DNA of 64,000 bases from Luteimonas aestuarii (GCF_004357985.1 NZ_SMTF01000015.1:24773-88772); one strand, 5' to 3'; numbered from the stretch's first letter, positions 9,267-19,674 are shown. The notes: generated by a model not told the origin, from the letters alone. Numbers and translations are program-made.

Positions 9267-9333
9267 CGCCTGTCGGGCACCGCGCCGACCAAGCGGATAT
9301 CGGGCCGCGACTCGGCGCGGTGCCCGACAGGCG
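9267..9333 (-). repeat. Palindromic element copy 2 (22-base perfect arms, centre inverted)
   Basis: Arms 9267-9288 and 9312-9333 are perfectly complementary over 22 bases and enclose the conserved centre at 9289-9311, here reading CCAAGCGGATATCGGGCC then GCGAC, opposite to copy 1. The inner arm ends are GCGCCGA/TCGGCGC (type B). The centres of copies 1 and 2 start 146 bases apart. The rest of the 9042-9436 gap shows no gene or other signal that I can support. Confidence 0.9.
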
Positions 9334-9436
9334 TACGCATAGGTCGGGGTGTTGGCGCGACGCCTGCGCAGAGCAAGACGATGCAAATGTCTGGACGTGG
9401 AAGGAAAACGAGGCCCGGAAGATACCCGGCCGCAGG

Positions 9437-10378
9437 TCAGCCGGACGCCTGCTGCGAACCGCCACGCAATCGACGCACCAGTCCCAGCAGGAGCACGACC
9501 AGCCCGCCTGCCACGATGCCCACCCCGGCGTTGATGAGCATCGGCGTCAGCGCGCCAAGCACTTCACCGACACCCGGGATCGTAGCCGCGTCCACGGCGG
9601 CATCGCGGATCCATTCGTCCACCGCGTGCACGCCATGGGTGAGGATGCCGCCGCCGACCAGGAACATCGCGGCCGTGCCGGCGATGGCCAGTGCCTTCAT
9701 CAGCCAGGGCGCGGCGCGCACGATGCCGCGCCCGGACGCCGCCAGCGCCGCGTTCGCCTTGCGGCTCAGGTGCAGGCCAACGTCGTCCAGCTTGACGATG
9801 CCCGCCACCAGGCCATACACGCCGATGGTCATGATCGCGGCGATGCCGACCAGCACGCCCAGCTGCACCGCGAACGTGCGGTCGGCGACCGTGCCCAATG
9901 CGATCACGATGATCTCGGCCGACAAGATGAAATCGGTGCGGATGGCACCTTTGATCTTGTCCGCTTCCAGTGCCAGCAAGTCGACCTCCTGGTCGCGCAC
10001 CGCCGCCACGTGCGCCTCGCGTTCGGCCAGGTCGACATGGCGGTTGTGGAAGAACTTGTGCCAGACCTTCTCGAAGCCCTCGTAGCAGAGGAACAGGCCG
10101 CCGAGCATCAGCAGTGGCGTGACCAGCCAGGGCAGGAAGGCACTGATCGCCAGCGCAGCCGGCACCAGGATCAGCTTGTTGCGCACCGAGCCCTTGGCGA
10201 CGGCCCAGACCACCGGCAGTTCGCGGTCGGCACGTACGCCACTGACCTGCTCGGCATTGAGCGCGAGGTCGTCGCCGAGCACGCCGGCGGTCTTGCGGGT
10301 GGCGACCTTGGTCATGGCCGCCACGTCGTCGAGCACGGTGGCGATGTCGTCGAGCAGGACCAGCAGGCTGGAAGCCAT
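9437..10378 (-). CDS. DUF808 (YedI-type) inner-membrane protein
   Basis: A 313-residue protein starting MASSLLVLLDDIATVLDDVA, the hallmark of the DUF808/YedI family. Further family features are TKVATRKTAGVLGDDLALNAEQV, FLCYEGFEKVWHK and KGAIRTDFILSAEI. Hydrophobic segments lie near 72-100, 150-195, 225-250 and 275-300. The family's function is not established. The gene is monocistronic by spacing (58 bases from rlmM) and converges on the palindromic repeat gap. The call is firm at family level only. Confidence 0.9.
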   Translation of the reverse strand: MASSLLVLLDDIATVLDDVAAMTKVATRKTAGVLGDDLALNAEQVSGVRADRELPVVWAVAKGSVRNKLILVPAALAISAFLPWLVTPLLMLGGLFLCYEGFEKVWHKFFHNRHVDLAEREAHVAAVRDQEVDLLALEADKIKGAIRTDFILSAEIIVIALGTVADRTFAVQLGVLVGIAAIMTIGVYGLVAGIVKLDDVGLHLSRKANAALAASGRGIVRAAPWLMKALAIAGTAAMFLVGGGILTHGVHAVDEWIRDAAVDAATIPGVGEVLGALTPMLINAGVGIVAGGLVVLLLGLVRRLRGGSQQASG

Positions 10379-10435
10379 TGGGGCGGTCGCAGGTGGGGTG
10401 GCGGCGGATTGTACGGGCGGCGCGGGCGCTTGGCG

Positions 10436-11497
10436 TCAACGCCTGCGTGGCGGCACGGCGAAGACGGTGATTTCCTCGCGGTCGTGGTAGAGCTGCCTGG
10501 CGCGGAGGTCGAGAGGCAGGCCCGCGCTGTCGCGGAACAGGTCCAGGCAATGGCGCGTTTCCTGCCAGCGCTTCTTCATCGGCAGCTTGAGGTTGAAGAT
10601 CGCCTGTCGGCACCAGCCTTCGCGGAACCACTCGCCCATCCGCACCGCGACGCGCGCGGGCTGCTCGACCATGTCGCACACCATCCAGTCCAGCGGTCGC
10701 TGCGGCTGCCAGCGGAAACCGTCGGCGCGCAGGTGCTCGACAAGGCCGTGTTCCAGCACGTGCGGGCGCAGCGGACCGTTGTCGATCGCGGTCACGCGCA
10801 GGCCGTGGCGTGCCAGCACCCAGGTCCAGCCGCCGGGCGCGGCGCCGAGGTCGGCGGCGGTCTTGCCATCCTGCAGCTGGCGTTCGCGGGTGGTGTCGTC
10901 GACCAGGGTCAGCAGGGCTTCTTCGAGTTTCAACGCCGAGCGCGAGGGCGCGTCGGCGTGCACTCTCAGCCGCGGGATACCGAGTGGCCAGGGCGCGCTG
11001 TCGCCGGGCTGGCTGCGGGCGACGAACGCGTGGTCGCCGGCGACGAAGCACACGTGCAGTCGCGGCAGGCGCGGGTTGTCGGTCGCGGTGAGCAGGCCCT
11101 GCTTGCGCAGGGCCGGGCGCAGGGCATTGCCGAAACTGCGTGCCAGTCCGGACAGCGGCTTGCCGGCATCGGAGTCGGGATGTTCGACGATGAGTTCGCC
11201 ATGGCGGGTGCCGCCGGCATCGGTGATCGCGGCCAGCAGTGGCGTGATGCGGTCCTTCGGATCCAGCCCGCGCAACTCCGCCAACAGCACGAGCTTCTGG
11301 CGCGCGAACACCAGTGCATCGAAGGGCAGCGCCTTCGACAGCGCATCGCCATCGCCGAGGAACTCGACGAAGCCGCTGTCGCGCTGCGCGCGTGCGTACC
11401 CGGCCTCGCCCGCTTCCGCGGCGCGGTCGGTCAGTTCCGCGGCAAGGTCCGGCTCGAAGCCGGCGCGGCAATGGCAAAGCAATCCGGTCGAAGTCAT
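10436..11497 (-). CDS. rlmM: 23S rRNA (cytidine-2498-2'-O)-methyltransferase
   Basis: A 353-residue protein with a THUMP-like N-terminal half and a Rossmann methyltransferase C-terminal half. DLGAAPGGWTWVLARHG is the SAM-binding motif, DWMVCDMVEQP the catalytic acidic segment, and NLKLPMKKRW carries the catalytic lysine, as in RlmM. It 2'-O-methylates C2498 of 23S rRNA. I chose the ATG at 11497 because MTSTGLLCHCRAGFE matches the family start; the open frame upstream lacks similarity. Confidence 0.92.
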   Translation of the reverse strand: MTSTGLLCHCRAGFEPDLAAELTDRAAEAGEAGYARAQRDSGFVEFLGDGDALSKALPFDALVFARQKLVLLAELRGLDPKDRITPLLAAITDAGGTRHGELIVEHPDSDAGKPLSGLARSFGNALRPALRKQGLLTATDNPRLPRLHVCFVAGDHAFVARSQPGDSAPWPLGIPRLRVHADAPSRSALKLEEALLTLVDDTTRERQLQDGKTAADLGAAPGGWTWVLARHGLRVTAIDNGPLRPHVLEHGLVEHLRADGFRWQPQRPLDWMVCDMVEQPARVAVRMGEWFREGWCRQAIFNLKLPMKKRWQETRHCLDLFRDSAGLPLDLRARQLYHDREEITVFAVPPRRR

Positions 11498-11507
11498 CGA
11501 TGCATTG

Positions 11508-11530
11508 TAGGGCGGGCCCAGGCCCGCCAT
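11508..11530. repeat. Short GGCGGGCC hairpin repeat, copy 1
   Basis: The sequence TAGGGCGGGCCCAGGCCCGCC contains a perfect 8-base inverted repeat (11511-11518 with 11521-11528, 2-base loop). The same form occurs at 18449 and 52306. It lies between the rlmM start and the stop of the downstream deaminase gene. It looks like a short interspersed hairpin and has no T-tract. Confidence 0.7.
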
Positions 11531-11541
11531 CCGTCGCTGGC

Positions 11542-12117
11542 TCAGTACCTGCCGCCTTCCGATTCGCCATAGGTGCGCAGTACCGCGCGGGCGTCGTCGC
11601 GATGCAGGTCGCGCACGACTTCGATGCCGCGGCGTTGCAGTTCGCCGACCCAGTCGGCCGGCAGCGGGCCCTCGTCGAACGCGGTCAATGCTTCCACGTC
11701 CTCGCTGCGCGCGCCGATCAGCAATCGGTCGATGCCGGCCCAGACGGTGGCGCCGTAGCACTGGCAGCAGGGCTGCGCCGAGGTGGCCAGCGTGTAGGGG
11801 CCGATGGCGCGATCCTGTTCGTCGCGGTTGAGCCGCGCGCGTTGCGTGCGCTGCTGCGCCAGCATGTAGGCCATCGTCTCCGCATGCGCGACCGAGCAGC
11901 TGTGCGGCAGCACGCGGTTCACGCCGACCGCGACGATCCGATCGTCCGGCCCGAACACCACCGCGCCGAACGGGCCACCGCTTTGTGCTTCGATGTTCCG
12001 CCGCGACAGTTCGACGGCCAGCGCCACTTTCGCGGCATCGTCGTCGTAGGTGCATGCCGCATCGACGGCATCGTGCACCCAGGCCGGCAAGGTCAGGTGG
12101 ACCTGCGCGTACAGCAT
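11542..12117 (-). CDS. Cytidine/guanine-type nucleoside deaminase
   Basis: A 191-residue zinc deaminase of the CMP/dCMP deaminase superfamily: VAHAETMA supplies the histidine ligand and catalytic glutamate, and QPCCQCYG the two cysteine ligands; GGPFGAVVF is the usual substrate-side motif of guanine deaminase/TadA relatives. It probably deaminates a nucleobase or nucleoside; the substrate is not determined. The ATG at 12117 overlaps the stop of the upstream lipoprotein gene (ATGA), and that gene overlaps glnS, so the three probably form one coupled transcript. Confidence 0.85.
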   Translation of the reverse strand: MLYAQVHLTLPAWVHDAVDAACTYDDDAAKVALAVELSRRNIEAQSGGPFGAVVFGPDDRIVAVGVNRVLPHSCSVAHAETMAYMLAQQRTQRARLNRDEQDRAIGPYTLATSAQPCCQCYGATVWAGIDRLLIGARSEDVEALTAFDEGPLPADWVGELQRRGIEVVRDLHRDDARAVLRTYGESEGGRY

Positions 12118-12502
12118 CAGCGGTCCACCTGCAGCGGGCCGGTCACGGCCTGGCATTGGCCCTGCACGCAATCGCAGGCCTGGATGTCCTGCCAGCCGCA
12201 GATCGAGCTGGTGCCGGTGCGTTCGCATTCGGCGCGCACGGCGTCGGGATCGACCGGACTGTCCTTGTTGACGCAGGCGGGGAAGTAGCCGCAGCAGTTG
12301 CCGACGTTCTTCACTTCGCAATCGCCGGCCACCTTGCACGACAGGTCGGGCGTGCCGGGTCCCGCCGCGACGACGCCCGCCGCAGGTGGCGGGCTGGCGT
12401 TCGGCGCGTCCTCGGCGGCGCCGTTGGGCGCGGCGCAGGCGGTGGCCAGCAGTGCGAGCAGCATGGCGACGACGAACGCATGCATGCGCATGGGCAGCCT
12501 CC

Positions 12503-12506
<4 letters not shown>
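12117..12506 (-). CDS. Small cysteine-rich lipoprotein, function unknown
   Basis: A 129-residue protein with a signal sequence ending in LLATACAA, a plausible though imperfect lipobox, followed by an Ala/Pro-rich linker (about 30-50) and a compact domain with many cysteines ([42 protein letters not shown]), probably disulfide-bonded outside the cytoplasm. I do not recognise a named family. Its ATG overlaps the glnS stop as ATGA and its stop overlaps the deaminase start, so its expression is tied to a tRNA-synthetase transcript. Confidence 0.8.
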
Positions 12507-14257
<1,751 letters not shown>

Positions 14258-14494
14258 TCGGCTTCAGGGGCGGGGAAACCGCCAGTTTAGCCGAGCTGGC
14301 GATGCGGGCCTGCCCGGGCGCGCGCCCGGGCCCATGTGAAGAGCGGCTTGCCCACGGGCGTGGCATGCTTTCCATAGCGTGACGCAGGTCCGTTTCGATG
14401 GCACGCGGTTTGCTTGCCGATATCGGCAGAAGGCTTCGATACGTCTGCGCACGGTGCTGGACGCAACCGGAGGCGCGCGCCACAGGGGGAGAGT

Positions 14495-16702
14495 CTGAAT
14501 CCGTTCCGTACACCCGAGTCCGGCAAGCATGAGTGGCTGTTCGCTGGCTGCATGGCCGTGCTGCTGTCGCTGTTCGCCGCGGTCGTGACCGGGGCCGTCC
14601 CGCATGCCGGCGACGACCTGGGCGTTGCCGTGGGCGGGATGGGTGCCGAGGACGGCATGCCGGCATGGCAGGAGCGCAACGTGGTGCAGTTGCCGGGCGG
14701 CCATCGTCGCGAGACCACGGTCTGGCTACGGTTCTCGCTTCCACCGGTCGCGACCGACGAATCCCGCTGGGTGCTGCGACTGCCCCGGGACCCGGTGGAT
14801 GGCATCGAGTTGCGACGCGACGGCTGGCGCAGTACGCGCTACGGCTTCTACACCCCACAGCGCGTCGAGGGCCTGCTGCCCGGGGGCTATGTTTTTCCCC
14901 TGCCACTGGCATGGCAGGGCGAAACGCAGCTGGTGATGCAAGTCGACAGCAGCCTGCGCGGTGCATTCACGCCCAAGCTGATGCGCGAATCGGACGCGAT
15001 GCGCATCGAGCAGTACGGCGCGGCGACTGCAGCGATGGTCTATGCCAGCCTGTTCACGCTCGCCTTGCTGGCGCTTGCGTTGTTCTCCGCGGCGCGGGAC
15101 CGCATGTTCCTGGTGTTCTTCGGGTTCTCGCTGTTGGCGTTGGTGACATTGGCCGGCGTCAACGGGCATCTGTACCAGCTGCCGGGCCTGCGGCTGTTCG
15201 CGGCATGGGGGGCCATGGGCCTGTGTGCACTGGCGTTCCTGTTTGGTGCCGGATGGCTGCAGGTGCTGGTGCGCTACGTCGGCCTGCAGGCCACGCATCC
15301 GTCCGCGCGCCGTGCGATCGATGGTTATTGCCTGGTGTTGGTGGGGGGCGCGGCGCTGTGCCTGCTCAACGTCGAACTGCTGGTGCCGTGGACGCAGCCG
15401 TTCGCCAGCGCCGCCCTCGCCGTGGTGGGGGTGCTCGGCGTATTGATGCTGGTCGACGCCGGACTGCGTCGTGTGCCGATGGCGTGGCCGCTGGCGGTGC
15501 TGTCGCTGGCGACCGGCATCGGTGCGTTGCTGATGGAGCTGTCCGCGCGCGGGCAGGTGCCTGAATTGCTGCTGGTGCGCTACGGCTATCAGTTGGGCCT
15601 GGTGGTCAGCATCGCCATCCTCGCCGTCGGGCTGATCGGTCGCATCAGCGAATATCGCTACCAGCGGGACCGCGAACAGCTGGCGCGTGCCGATACCGAG
15701 CGCCGGATGGAGCGGGAGGCCAGCCGTTCCAACCTGGCCGCCGAGCTGCAGACCGAACTGCGTGCGCTGCCGGTGGGCGACGTGGAATGGACGGCGTTCC
15801 GCCTGCTGCTCGACCACCTGTCGCGCCTGATGCCGCTGGAAAGTGCGTCGGCGGTTGTGCGCGGCTACCACGGCCAGGACCTGCTGCTGGTCGAACCGCT
15901 GGAAGCGAAGCAGCCGATACAGCAGAGCATCGAGAAGCGGCTGCTTGCGCTCAAGCGTCAGTGCGCCAACGGCCTGCCCCTGCAGCAGCCGGTGACGGCG
16001 GAAGGTGTGCGCGCGTCGCTGGGCATCGAGGCGCTGTTGCCGCTTCCGATCCGCGCGCCGGCATGGGGCGGGCTGCTGCTCCGGCGCAAGGGCGGCGACG
16101 GATTCACCACGGAGGAGTTGTCGCTCGCCGGTGAGCTGGCCCGCCTGACCCTGCTGCAGATCGACCAAGCGGTGGCGGCGATCCAGCTGCGTCGTTCGGC
16201 CGAGGTGGATGCACTGACCGGCAGCTTCAACCGCCGCACCATCGACCAGTGGATGACGCGCGCGTTCGACGACGCGCAGCGCGACGGCCAGCCGGTGTCG
16301 GTGCTGTTCATCGACCTGGACCATTTCAAGTCGGTCAACGACCGCTATGGCCATGCCTGCGGTGATTTCTGCCTGCGCAACGTGGCATCCACCCTGCGCG
16401 CCGCGCTGCCCGAAGGCGACCTGTTCGGGCGCTATGGCGGCGAAGAGTTCATCGCGGTGCTGCCCGGCAGGGGCGGGGCCGCGGCGCGGGTGATTGGCGA
16501 ACAGCTGCGCGTCGCGGTGGAGAACATGCAGCTTGACTGGTCGGGCCAGGCCTTGCCGCTCACCGTCAGCGTGGGCGTCGCCACCCGGCGCGACAACGAG
16601 GACACGCCGGCGGCCACCCTGGACCGTGCCGACAAGGCGCTGTACGCGGCCAAGCGCAACGGCCGCAACTGCGTGCAGGTGGCGCCCGCCGTGTTCAGTT
16701 GA
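14495..16702 (+). CDS. Membrane-bound diguanylate cyclase (7TMR-DISM-like sensor plus GGDEF)
   Basis: The frame has no unambiguous start: TTG at 14414, CTG at 14495 (4 bases after AGGGGGA at 14484-14490) or ATG at 14552. I favour 14495 because a charged N-terminus then precedes the first hydrophobic segment. Order: signal anchor; a 7TMR-DISM extracellular-like domain (about 45-165); about seven membrane segments (170-385); a coiled segment; a GAF-like region; and a C-terminal GGDEF domain with RYGGEEF near residue 648. It should make cyclic-di-GMP from GTP. The I-site RxxD reads PEGD, so product inhibition there is probably lost. Confidence 0.88.
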   Translation: MNPFRTPESGKHEWLFAGCMAVLLSLFAAVVTGAVPHAGDDLGVAVGGMGAEDGMPAWQERNVVQLPGGHRRETTVWLRFSLPPVATDESRWVLRLPRDPVDGIELRRDGWRSTRYGFYTPQRVEGLLPGGYVFPLPLAWQGETQLVMQVDSSLRGAFTPKLMRESDAMRIEQYGAATAAMVYASLFTLALLALALFSAARDRMFLVFFGFSLLALVTLAGVNGHLYQLPGLRLFAAWGAMGLCALAFLFGAGWLQVLVRYVGLQATHPSARRAIDGYCLVLVGGAALCLLNVELLVPWTQPFASAALAVVGVLGVLMLVDAGLRRVPMAWPLAVLSLATGIGALLMELSARGQVPELLLVRYGYQLGLVVSIAILAVGLIGRISEYRYQRDREQLARADTERRMEREASRSNLAAELQTELRALPVGDVEWTAFRLLLDHLSRLMPLESASAVVRGYHGQDLLLVEPLEAKQPIQQSIEKRLLALKRQCANGLPLQQPVTAEGVRASLGIEALLPLPIRAPAWGGLLLRRKGGDGFTTEELSLAGELARLTLLQIDQAVAAIQLRRSAEVDALTGSFNRRTIDQWMTRAFDDAQRDGQPVSVLFIDLDHFKSVNDRYGHACGDFCLRNVASTLRAALPEGDLFGRYGGEEFIAVLPGRGGAAARVIGEQLRVAVENMQLDWSGQALPLTVSVGVATRRDNEDTPAATLDRADKALYAAKRNGRNCVQVAPAVFS

Positions 16703-16795
16703 TCCGTTTCAATCGCGCACCTTCGACGCATGGTGCATTGCCGGTCGGCGTGCACGGACTCGATAATCCTCGCTCCTCCTTGCTTCGGTCGCGTC

Positions 16796-17731
16796 ATGCC
16801 CGCTTCCCCCGTGGACACCCGCGCGACGCTCTGGATGCTGCTGGGTGCAGCGCTGATCGGCACCAACGGGCTGATGGTGCGCTTCGCCGACGTTCCGCCC
16901 ACGATCTCCGCGTTCTGGCGGATGGGCTTCGCGGGGCTGATGCTGTTGCTCATCGTGTTCGCCACCCGCAGCTGGCGGCCGCTGCCACTGCGTGCGTGGC
17001 TGTGGACGCTGGTGCCGGGCGCGGCGTTCGCACTGGACCTGTGGCTCTGGCATCGCAGCATCCTGCTGGTGGGTCCGGGGTTGGCCACGCTCCTCGCGAA
17101 TGCGCAGGTGTTCTTCATGGCGCTGGCCGGCGCGTGGCTGTATCGCGAGCGCATCGGGCCGCGCTTCCTGGCGGGCATCGTGCTGGCCTTCATCGGGCTG
17201 TGGCTGCTGCTGGGCGGGCAATGGGCCACGCTGCCGGTCGAATATCGGTGGGGCGTATGGCTGGGACTCGCCACCGGCCTGGCCTACGCCGTCTACAACC
17301 TTGGACTCAAGCGCGCGCAGAGCGAGGCGCATGGCGCGGTGGTGGCGCGCCATGCCGGCGCGGACGCGCCGATTGCGCAGGTGCTGGCGCTGGCGTCGCT
17401 GTCGTGCGCAGTGCTGCTGGCCGTGGCCGGCGTGGCCGAGGGCGCGTCGTTCGTCATCCCGTCGTGGCGCTCGCTGGCCGTGCTGTTGCTGCTGGCCGGC
17501 GCGGGACACTGCCTGAGCTGGGTATTGATCTCGAAGGCGATGCCGCACCTGGCCGTGGCGATGGTGGGCCTGTTGCTGCTGTTGCAGCCGATCGTCGCTT
17601 TCCTGCTCGACGTGGCGCTGCTGGACCGCATGACCACGTCGCGCGAGTGGTGGGGCCTGGCGTTCAGCCTCGCGGGCATCTTCCTCGCGGGCCTCAAGGG
17701 CCGCCAACGGTTGCCGACGCAGCCGGTCTGA
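16796..17731 (+). CDS. DMT-superfamily (EamA) permease
   Basis: A 311-residue protein with ten hydrophobic segments in two EamA repeats. The first repeat contains ISAFWRMGFAGLML and ATLLANAQVFFMAL, the second HLAVAMVGLLLLLQPIVAFLLDVALL, both typical of drug/metabolite exporters. It is probably an inner-membrane exporter; the substrate is unknown. The frame runs upstream to 16730, but MPASPVDTRATLWM places the first membrane segment correctly, so I chose the ATG at 16796. Confidence 0.88.
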   Translation: MPASPVDTRATLWMLLGAALIGTNGLMVRFADVPPTISAFWRMGFAGLMLLLIVFATRSWRPLPLRAWLWTLVPGAAFALDLWLWHRSILLVGPGLATLLANAQVFFMALAGAWLYRERIGPRFLAGIVLAFIGLWLLLGGQWATLPVEYRWGVWLGLATGLAYAVYNLGLKRAQSEAHGAVVARHAGADAPIAQVLALASLSCAVLLAVAGVAEGASFVIPSWRSLAVLLLLAGAGHCLSWVLISKAMPHLAVAMVGLLLLLQPIVAFLLDVALLDRMTTSREWWGLAFSLAGIFLAGLKGRQRLPTQPV

Positions 17732-17745
17732 ACGACCACGCCGCT

Positions 17746-17774
17746 TGATGTGGAGGCTCTGCGCCTCCACATCA
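17746..17774. terminator. Perfect 12-bp hairpin between permease and msrA
   Basis: Arms TGATGTGGAGGC (17746-17757) and GCCTCCACATCA (17763-17774) are perfectly complementary with the loop TCTGC. The hairpin follows the permease stop by 14 bases and ends 26 bases before the msrA ATG. There is no U-tract, so it may act as an mRNA-stabilising or U-less terminator hairpin; the role is inferred. Confidence 0.45.
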
Positions 17775-17800
17775 CGACCAACCCCTACGGAGTCGTCGCC

Positions 17801-18451
17801 ATGCCTGGTATCGGTGCCTGGAAACAACGCCTGCCGCGACCGGAAGACGCCTTGCCCGGACGCGACACGCCGCTGCCGCTGCACAACGTGCACCACGTGC
17901 TGGGTGGCTCCTTGCGCGATGCGTTCACGGGCCTGGCGCGGGTGCAGTTCGGCATGGGCTGCTTCTGGGGCGCGGAGCGCAAGTTCTGGTCGCTGCCGGG
18001 CGTGGTGACGACGGCCGTCGGGTATGCCGGAGGTTCCACGCCGAATCCCACGTATCGGGAAGTCTGTTCCGGGCAGACCGGGCACACCGAAGCGGTGCTG
18101 GTTGTCTACGACCCGGCGAAGCTGCCGTTCGATGCGTTGCTCAAGACGTTCTGGGAAAACCACGACCCCACCCAGGGGATGCGACAGGGCAACGATGTCG
18201 GCACGCAGTATCGGTCGGCGATCTACTGCGAAACCGAGGCGCAGCACGCGGCGGCGCTGGCCAGTCGCGACCTGTTCCAGCAGCGCCTGCGCGACGCGGG
18301 GCATGGCGACATCACCACCGAGATCCCCTTCCCGGCGCCGACTTTCTACTACGCCGAGGACGAACACCAGCAGTACCTGTCGAAGAATCCGATGGGCTAT
18401 TGCGGCCTGGGCGGTACCGGAGTGAGTTGCCCGATCGGGATCGACGCGTAG
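17801..18451 (+). CDS. msrA: Peptide methionine sulfoxide reductase MsrA
   Basis: A 216-residue protein. [11 protein letters not shown] contains the catalytic cysteine, [27 protein letters not shown] is the family core, and [13 protein letters not shown] carries the C-terminal recycling cysteines. It reduces methionine-S-sulfoxide in proteins. The N-terminal extension (about 45 residues before the catalytic motif) matches the long MsrA type. The start at 17801 has GGAG 8-11 bases upstream. Its stop lies in a hairpin repeat shared with the convergent neighbour. Confidence 0.95.
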   Translation: MPGIGAWKQRLPRPEDALPGRDTPLPLHNVHHVLGGSLRDAFTGLARVQFGMGCFWGAERKFWSLPGVVTTAVGYAGGSTPNPTYREVCSGQTGHTEAVLVVYDPAKLPFDALLKTFWENHDPTQGMRQGNDVGTQYRSAIYCETEAQHAAALASRDLFQQRLRDAGHGDITTEIPFPAPTFYYAEDEHQQYLSKNPMGYCGLGGTGVSCPIGIDA

Positions 18452-18470
18452 GGCGGGTCAAGACCCGCCC
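18449..18470. repeat. Short GGCGGGTC hairpin repeat, copy 2, across convergent stop codons
   Basis: The bases TAGGGCGGGTCAAGACCCGC and the following CC form a 9-base perfect inverted repeat (18451-18459 with 18462-18470). The first TAG is the msrA stop, and TCA at 18458 is the stop of the minus-strand neighbour. One hairpin could therefore end or protect both convergent transcripts. Confidence 0.7.
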
Positions 18471-19114
18471 TGTTGCCGCTCGATTCGGCAGACGTAGACC
18501 ACTTCGCACGCACCCGCGCCGCTGTCGTCGCGCTTGAGCGAGCTGATCCAGCGCCAGCCGTCCGGCGCATCCACCCGGACCAGCCAGCCGTCGATGCGCA
18601 CATGGTCGTCGCGGCGGACCCGGCGCAGTTCCGCGGCGACGTCCGCGCTGGACGGGATCATGTGCATGTTGGCGCTGCTGCGCACGATCTCCGCCGGCGG
18701 CAGCGGCGGGCTGCCCTGCCAGCGGTAGTGGTACCAGCGCGAGGATTGAGAGATCGACAGTCGTGACAGCACTGCGTCCTGGCGCATGGGTCCCCAGCCC
18801 AGTGCGAGGTCTGTGGGCGAGAACGTGGCCTCGCGACCGAGGCTGTAGTCGCGTCGCGACAGCACGCGCGCCTCCAGGCTGAAGCCGGCCAGCGGTGTCA
18901 GCGTGCCGTCCTGCAATGCCACCTGTGCCATGCCCCGCGGTACCGGCGTCTGCAGGGGCGCGGCACCTGCGGCCACCGCGGGCGGGGGCGGACAGTGCAC
19001 GCCCCCGCCATCGGCCGGCAGCGGCGGCGCCGGGACGCGCGGCGAGTACGGCGAACGCCACCAGCCGATGGCGGCCAGCAGCAGCCCAAGGATGGCAAGC
19101 GTGCGCAGCGACAT
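18458..19114 (-). CDS. Conserved-looking exported/membrane-anchored protein, function unknown
   Basis: A 218-residue protein with one N-terminal hydrophobic anchor (about 5-19), a Pro-rich linker (24-60) and a globular C-terminal part containing WGPMRQDAVLSRLSISQSSRWYHYRW, DDHVRIDGWLVRV and DGWRWISSLKRDDSGAGACEVVYV. I do not recognise a named family; the tail is presumably periplasmic. It lies 12 bases downstream of rnk on the same strand, so cotranscription is likely. The ATG at 19114 directly precedes the hydrophobic segment. Confidence 0.75.
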   Translation of the reverse strand: MSLRTLAILGLLLAAIGWWRSPYSPRVPAPPLPADGGGVHCPPPPAVAAGAAPLQTPVPRGMAQVALQDGTLTPLAGFSLEARVLSRRDYSLGREATFSPTDLALGWGPMRQDAVLSRLSISQSSRWYHYRWQGSPPLPPAEIVRSSANMHMIPSSADVAAELRRVRRDDHVRIDGWLVRVDAPDGWRWISSLKRDDSGAGACEVVYVCRIERQQGGS

Positions 19115-19126
19115 GGTTGCGCGATG

Positions 19127-19531
19127 CTAGCCCGGCGACACGTCGAGCACGCGCAACTGCAGCGTGCGGCCACCAGGCAGGGTCCAGTCGATCGACTGTC
19201 CGGGCGACAGGCCCAGCAATGCGCTCGCCACCGGGGCGAGGATGGAGACGCGGCCCGCATCGATGTCGGCTTCGTGCGGATACACGGGCGTGATCGAGTG
19301 GCGCTCGCCACTGGCGTCGTCGACGCATTCGACACGGGAATGCATGCCGACCACGTCGGTCGGCATGGCGTCATCGTCGATGATCTCGGCCCGCGACAGT
19401 TCCGCCATCAGCGCATCCGCGGCCGGGTGCTCGCGCCACTGCGGCGCGTCCAGCAACGCTTCGAGGCGGGTGGCGTCACGATTGGAGATGCGGAGGGAAG
19501 GGGGCAGGCCGCTGGTGGGCTGGTCGTGCAT
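19127..19531 (-). CDS. rnk: Regulator of nucleoside diphosphate kinase (GreA/GreB C-terminal fold)
   Basis: A 134-residue protein with an N-terminal coiled region (LRISNRDATRLEALLD) and a C-terminal FKBP-like GreA/B domain (VGMHSRVECVDDASGERHSITPVYP, SILAPVASALLGLSPGQSIDW). This is the Rnk architecture: it binds RNA polymerase and influences nucleoside diphosphate kinase activity. It lies downstream of the oxyR terminator, so it probably has its own promoter within 19532-19674. Confidence 0.88.
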   Translation of the reverse strand: MHDQPTSGLPPSLRISNRDATRLEALLDAPQWREHPAADALMAELSRAEIIDDDAMPTDVVGMHSRVECVDDASGERHSITPVYPHEADIDAGRVSILAPVASALLGLSPGQSIDWTLPGGRTLQLRVLDVSPG

Positions 19532-19580
19532 GGTGGACTCCTGGTCGAATGGCGCGTGCCGGTGTGGCCGGGCACGCAAG

Positions 19581-19613
19581 AAAAAACGGGCGACGTGACT
19601 GGCGCGTCGCCCG
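19581..19613 (-). terminator. Rho-independent terminator after oxyR
   Basis: On the minus strand, CGGGCGACG and CGTCGCCCG pair (19605-19613 with 19587-19595) across a 9-base loop and run straight into TTTTTT (19586-19581). It is placed about 60 bases after the oxyR stop and before rnk. Confidence 0.85.
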
Positions 19614-19674
19614 CTGCGGGAGTGTCGACAGTACCGCCGCGACTGCACGCTTTCAAGCGTGTCGCGGCGGTCGT

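Noticed and set aside
9120..9333. Reading the palindromic elements as ordinary bidirectional terminators
   Set aside because: No T-run follows either side, the loops are 23 bases long, and the conserved part is the loop rather than the stem.
9054..9386. Several short frames across the first repeat pair
   Set aside because: They are produced by the repeat itself: the same peptide patterns (for example RRNQADIGPRL) recur at each element copy on whichever strand, so they reflect DNA structure and not proteins.
8444..11572. Open plus-strand frame of over 1000 codons spanning the repeat pair, the DUF808 gene and rlmM
   Set aside because: It runs antisense through two clear genes and through both palindromic repeats; stop codons are simply rare at this GC content.
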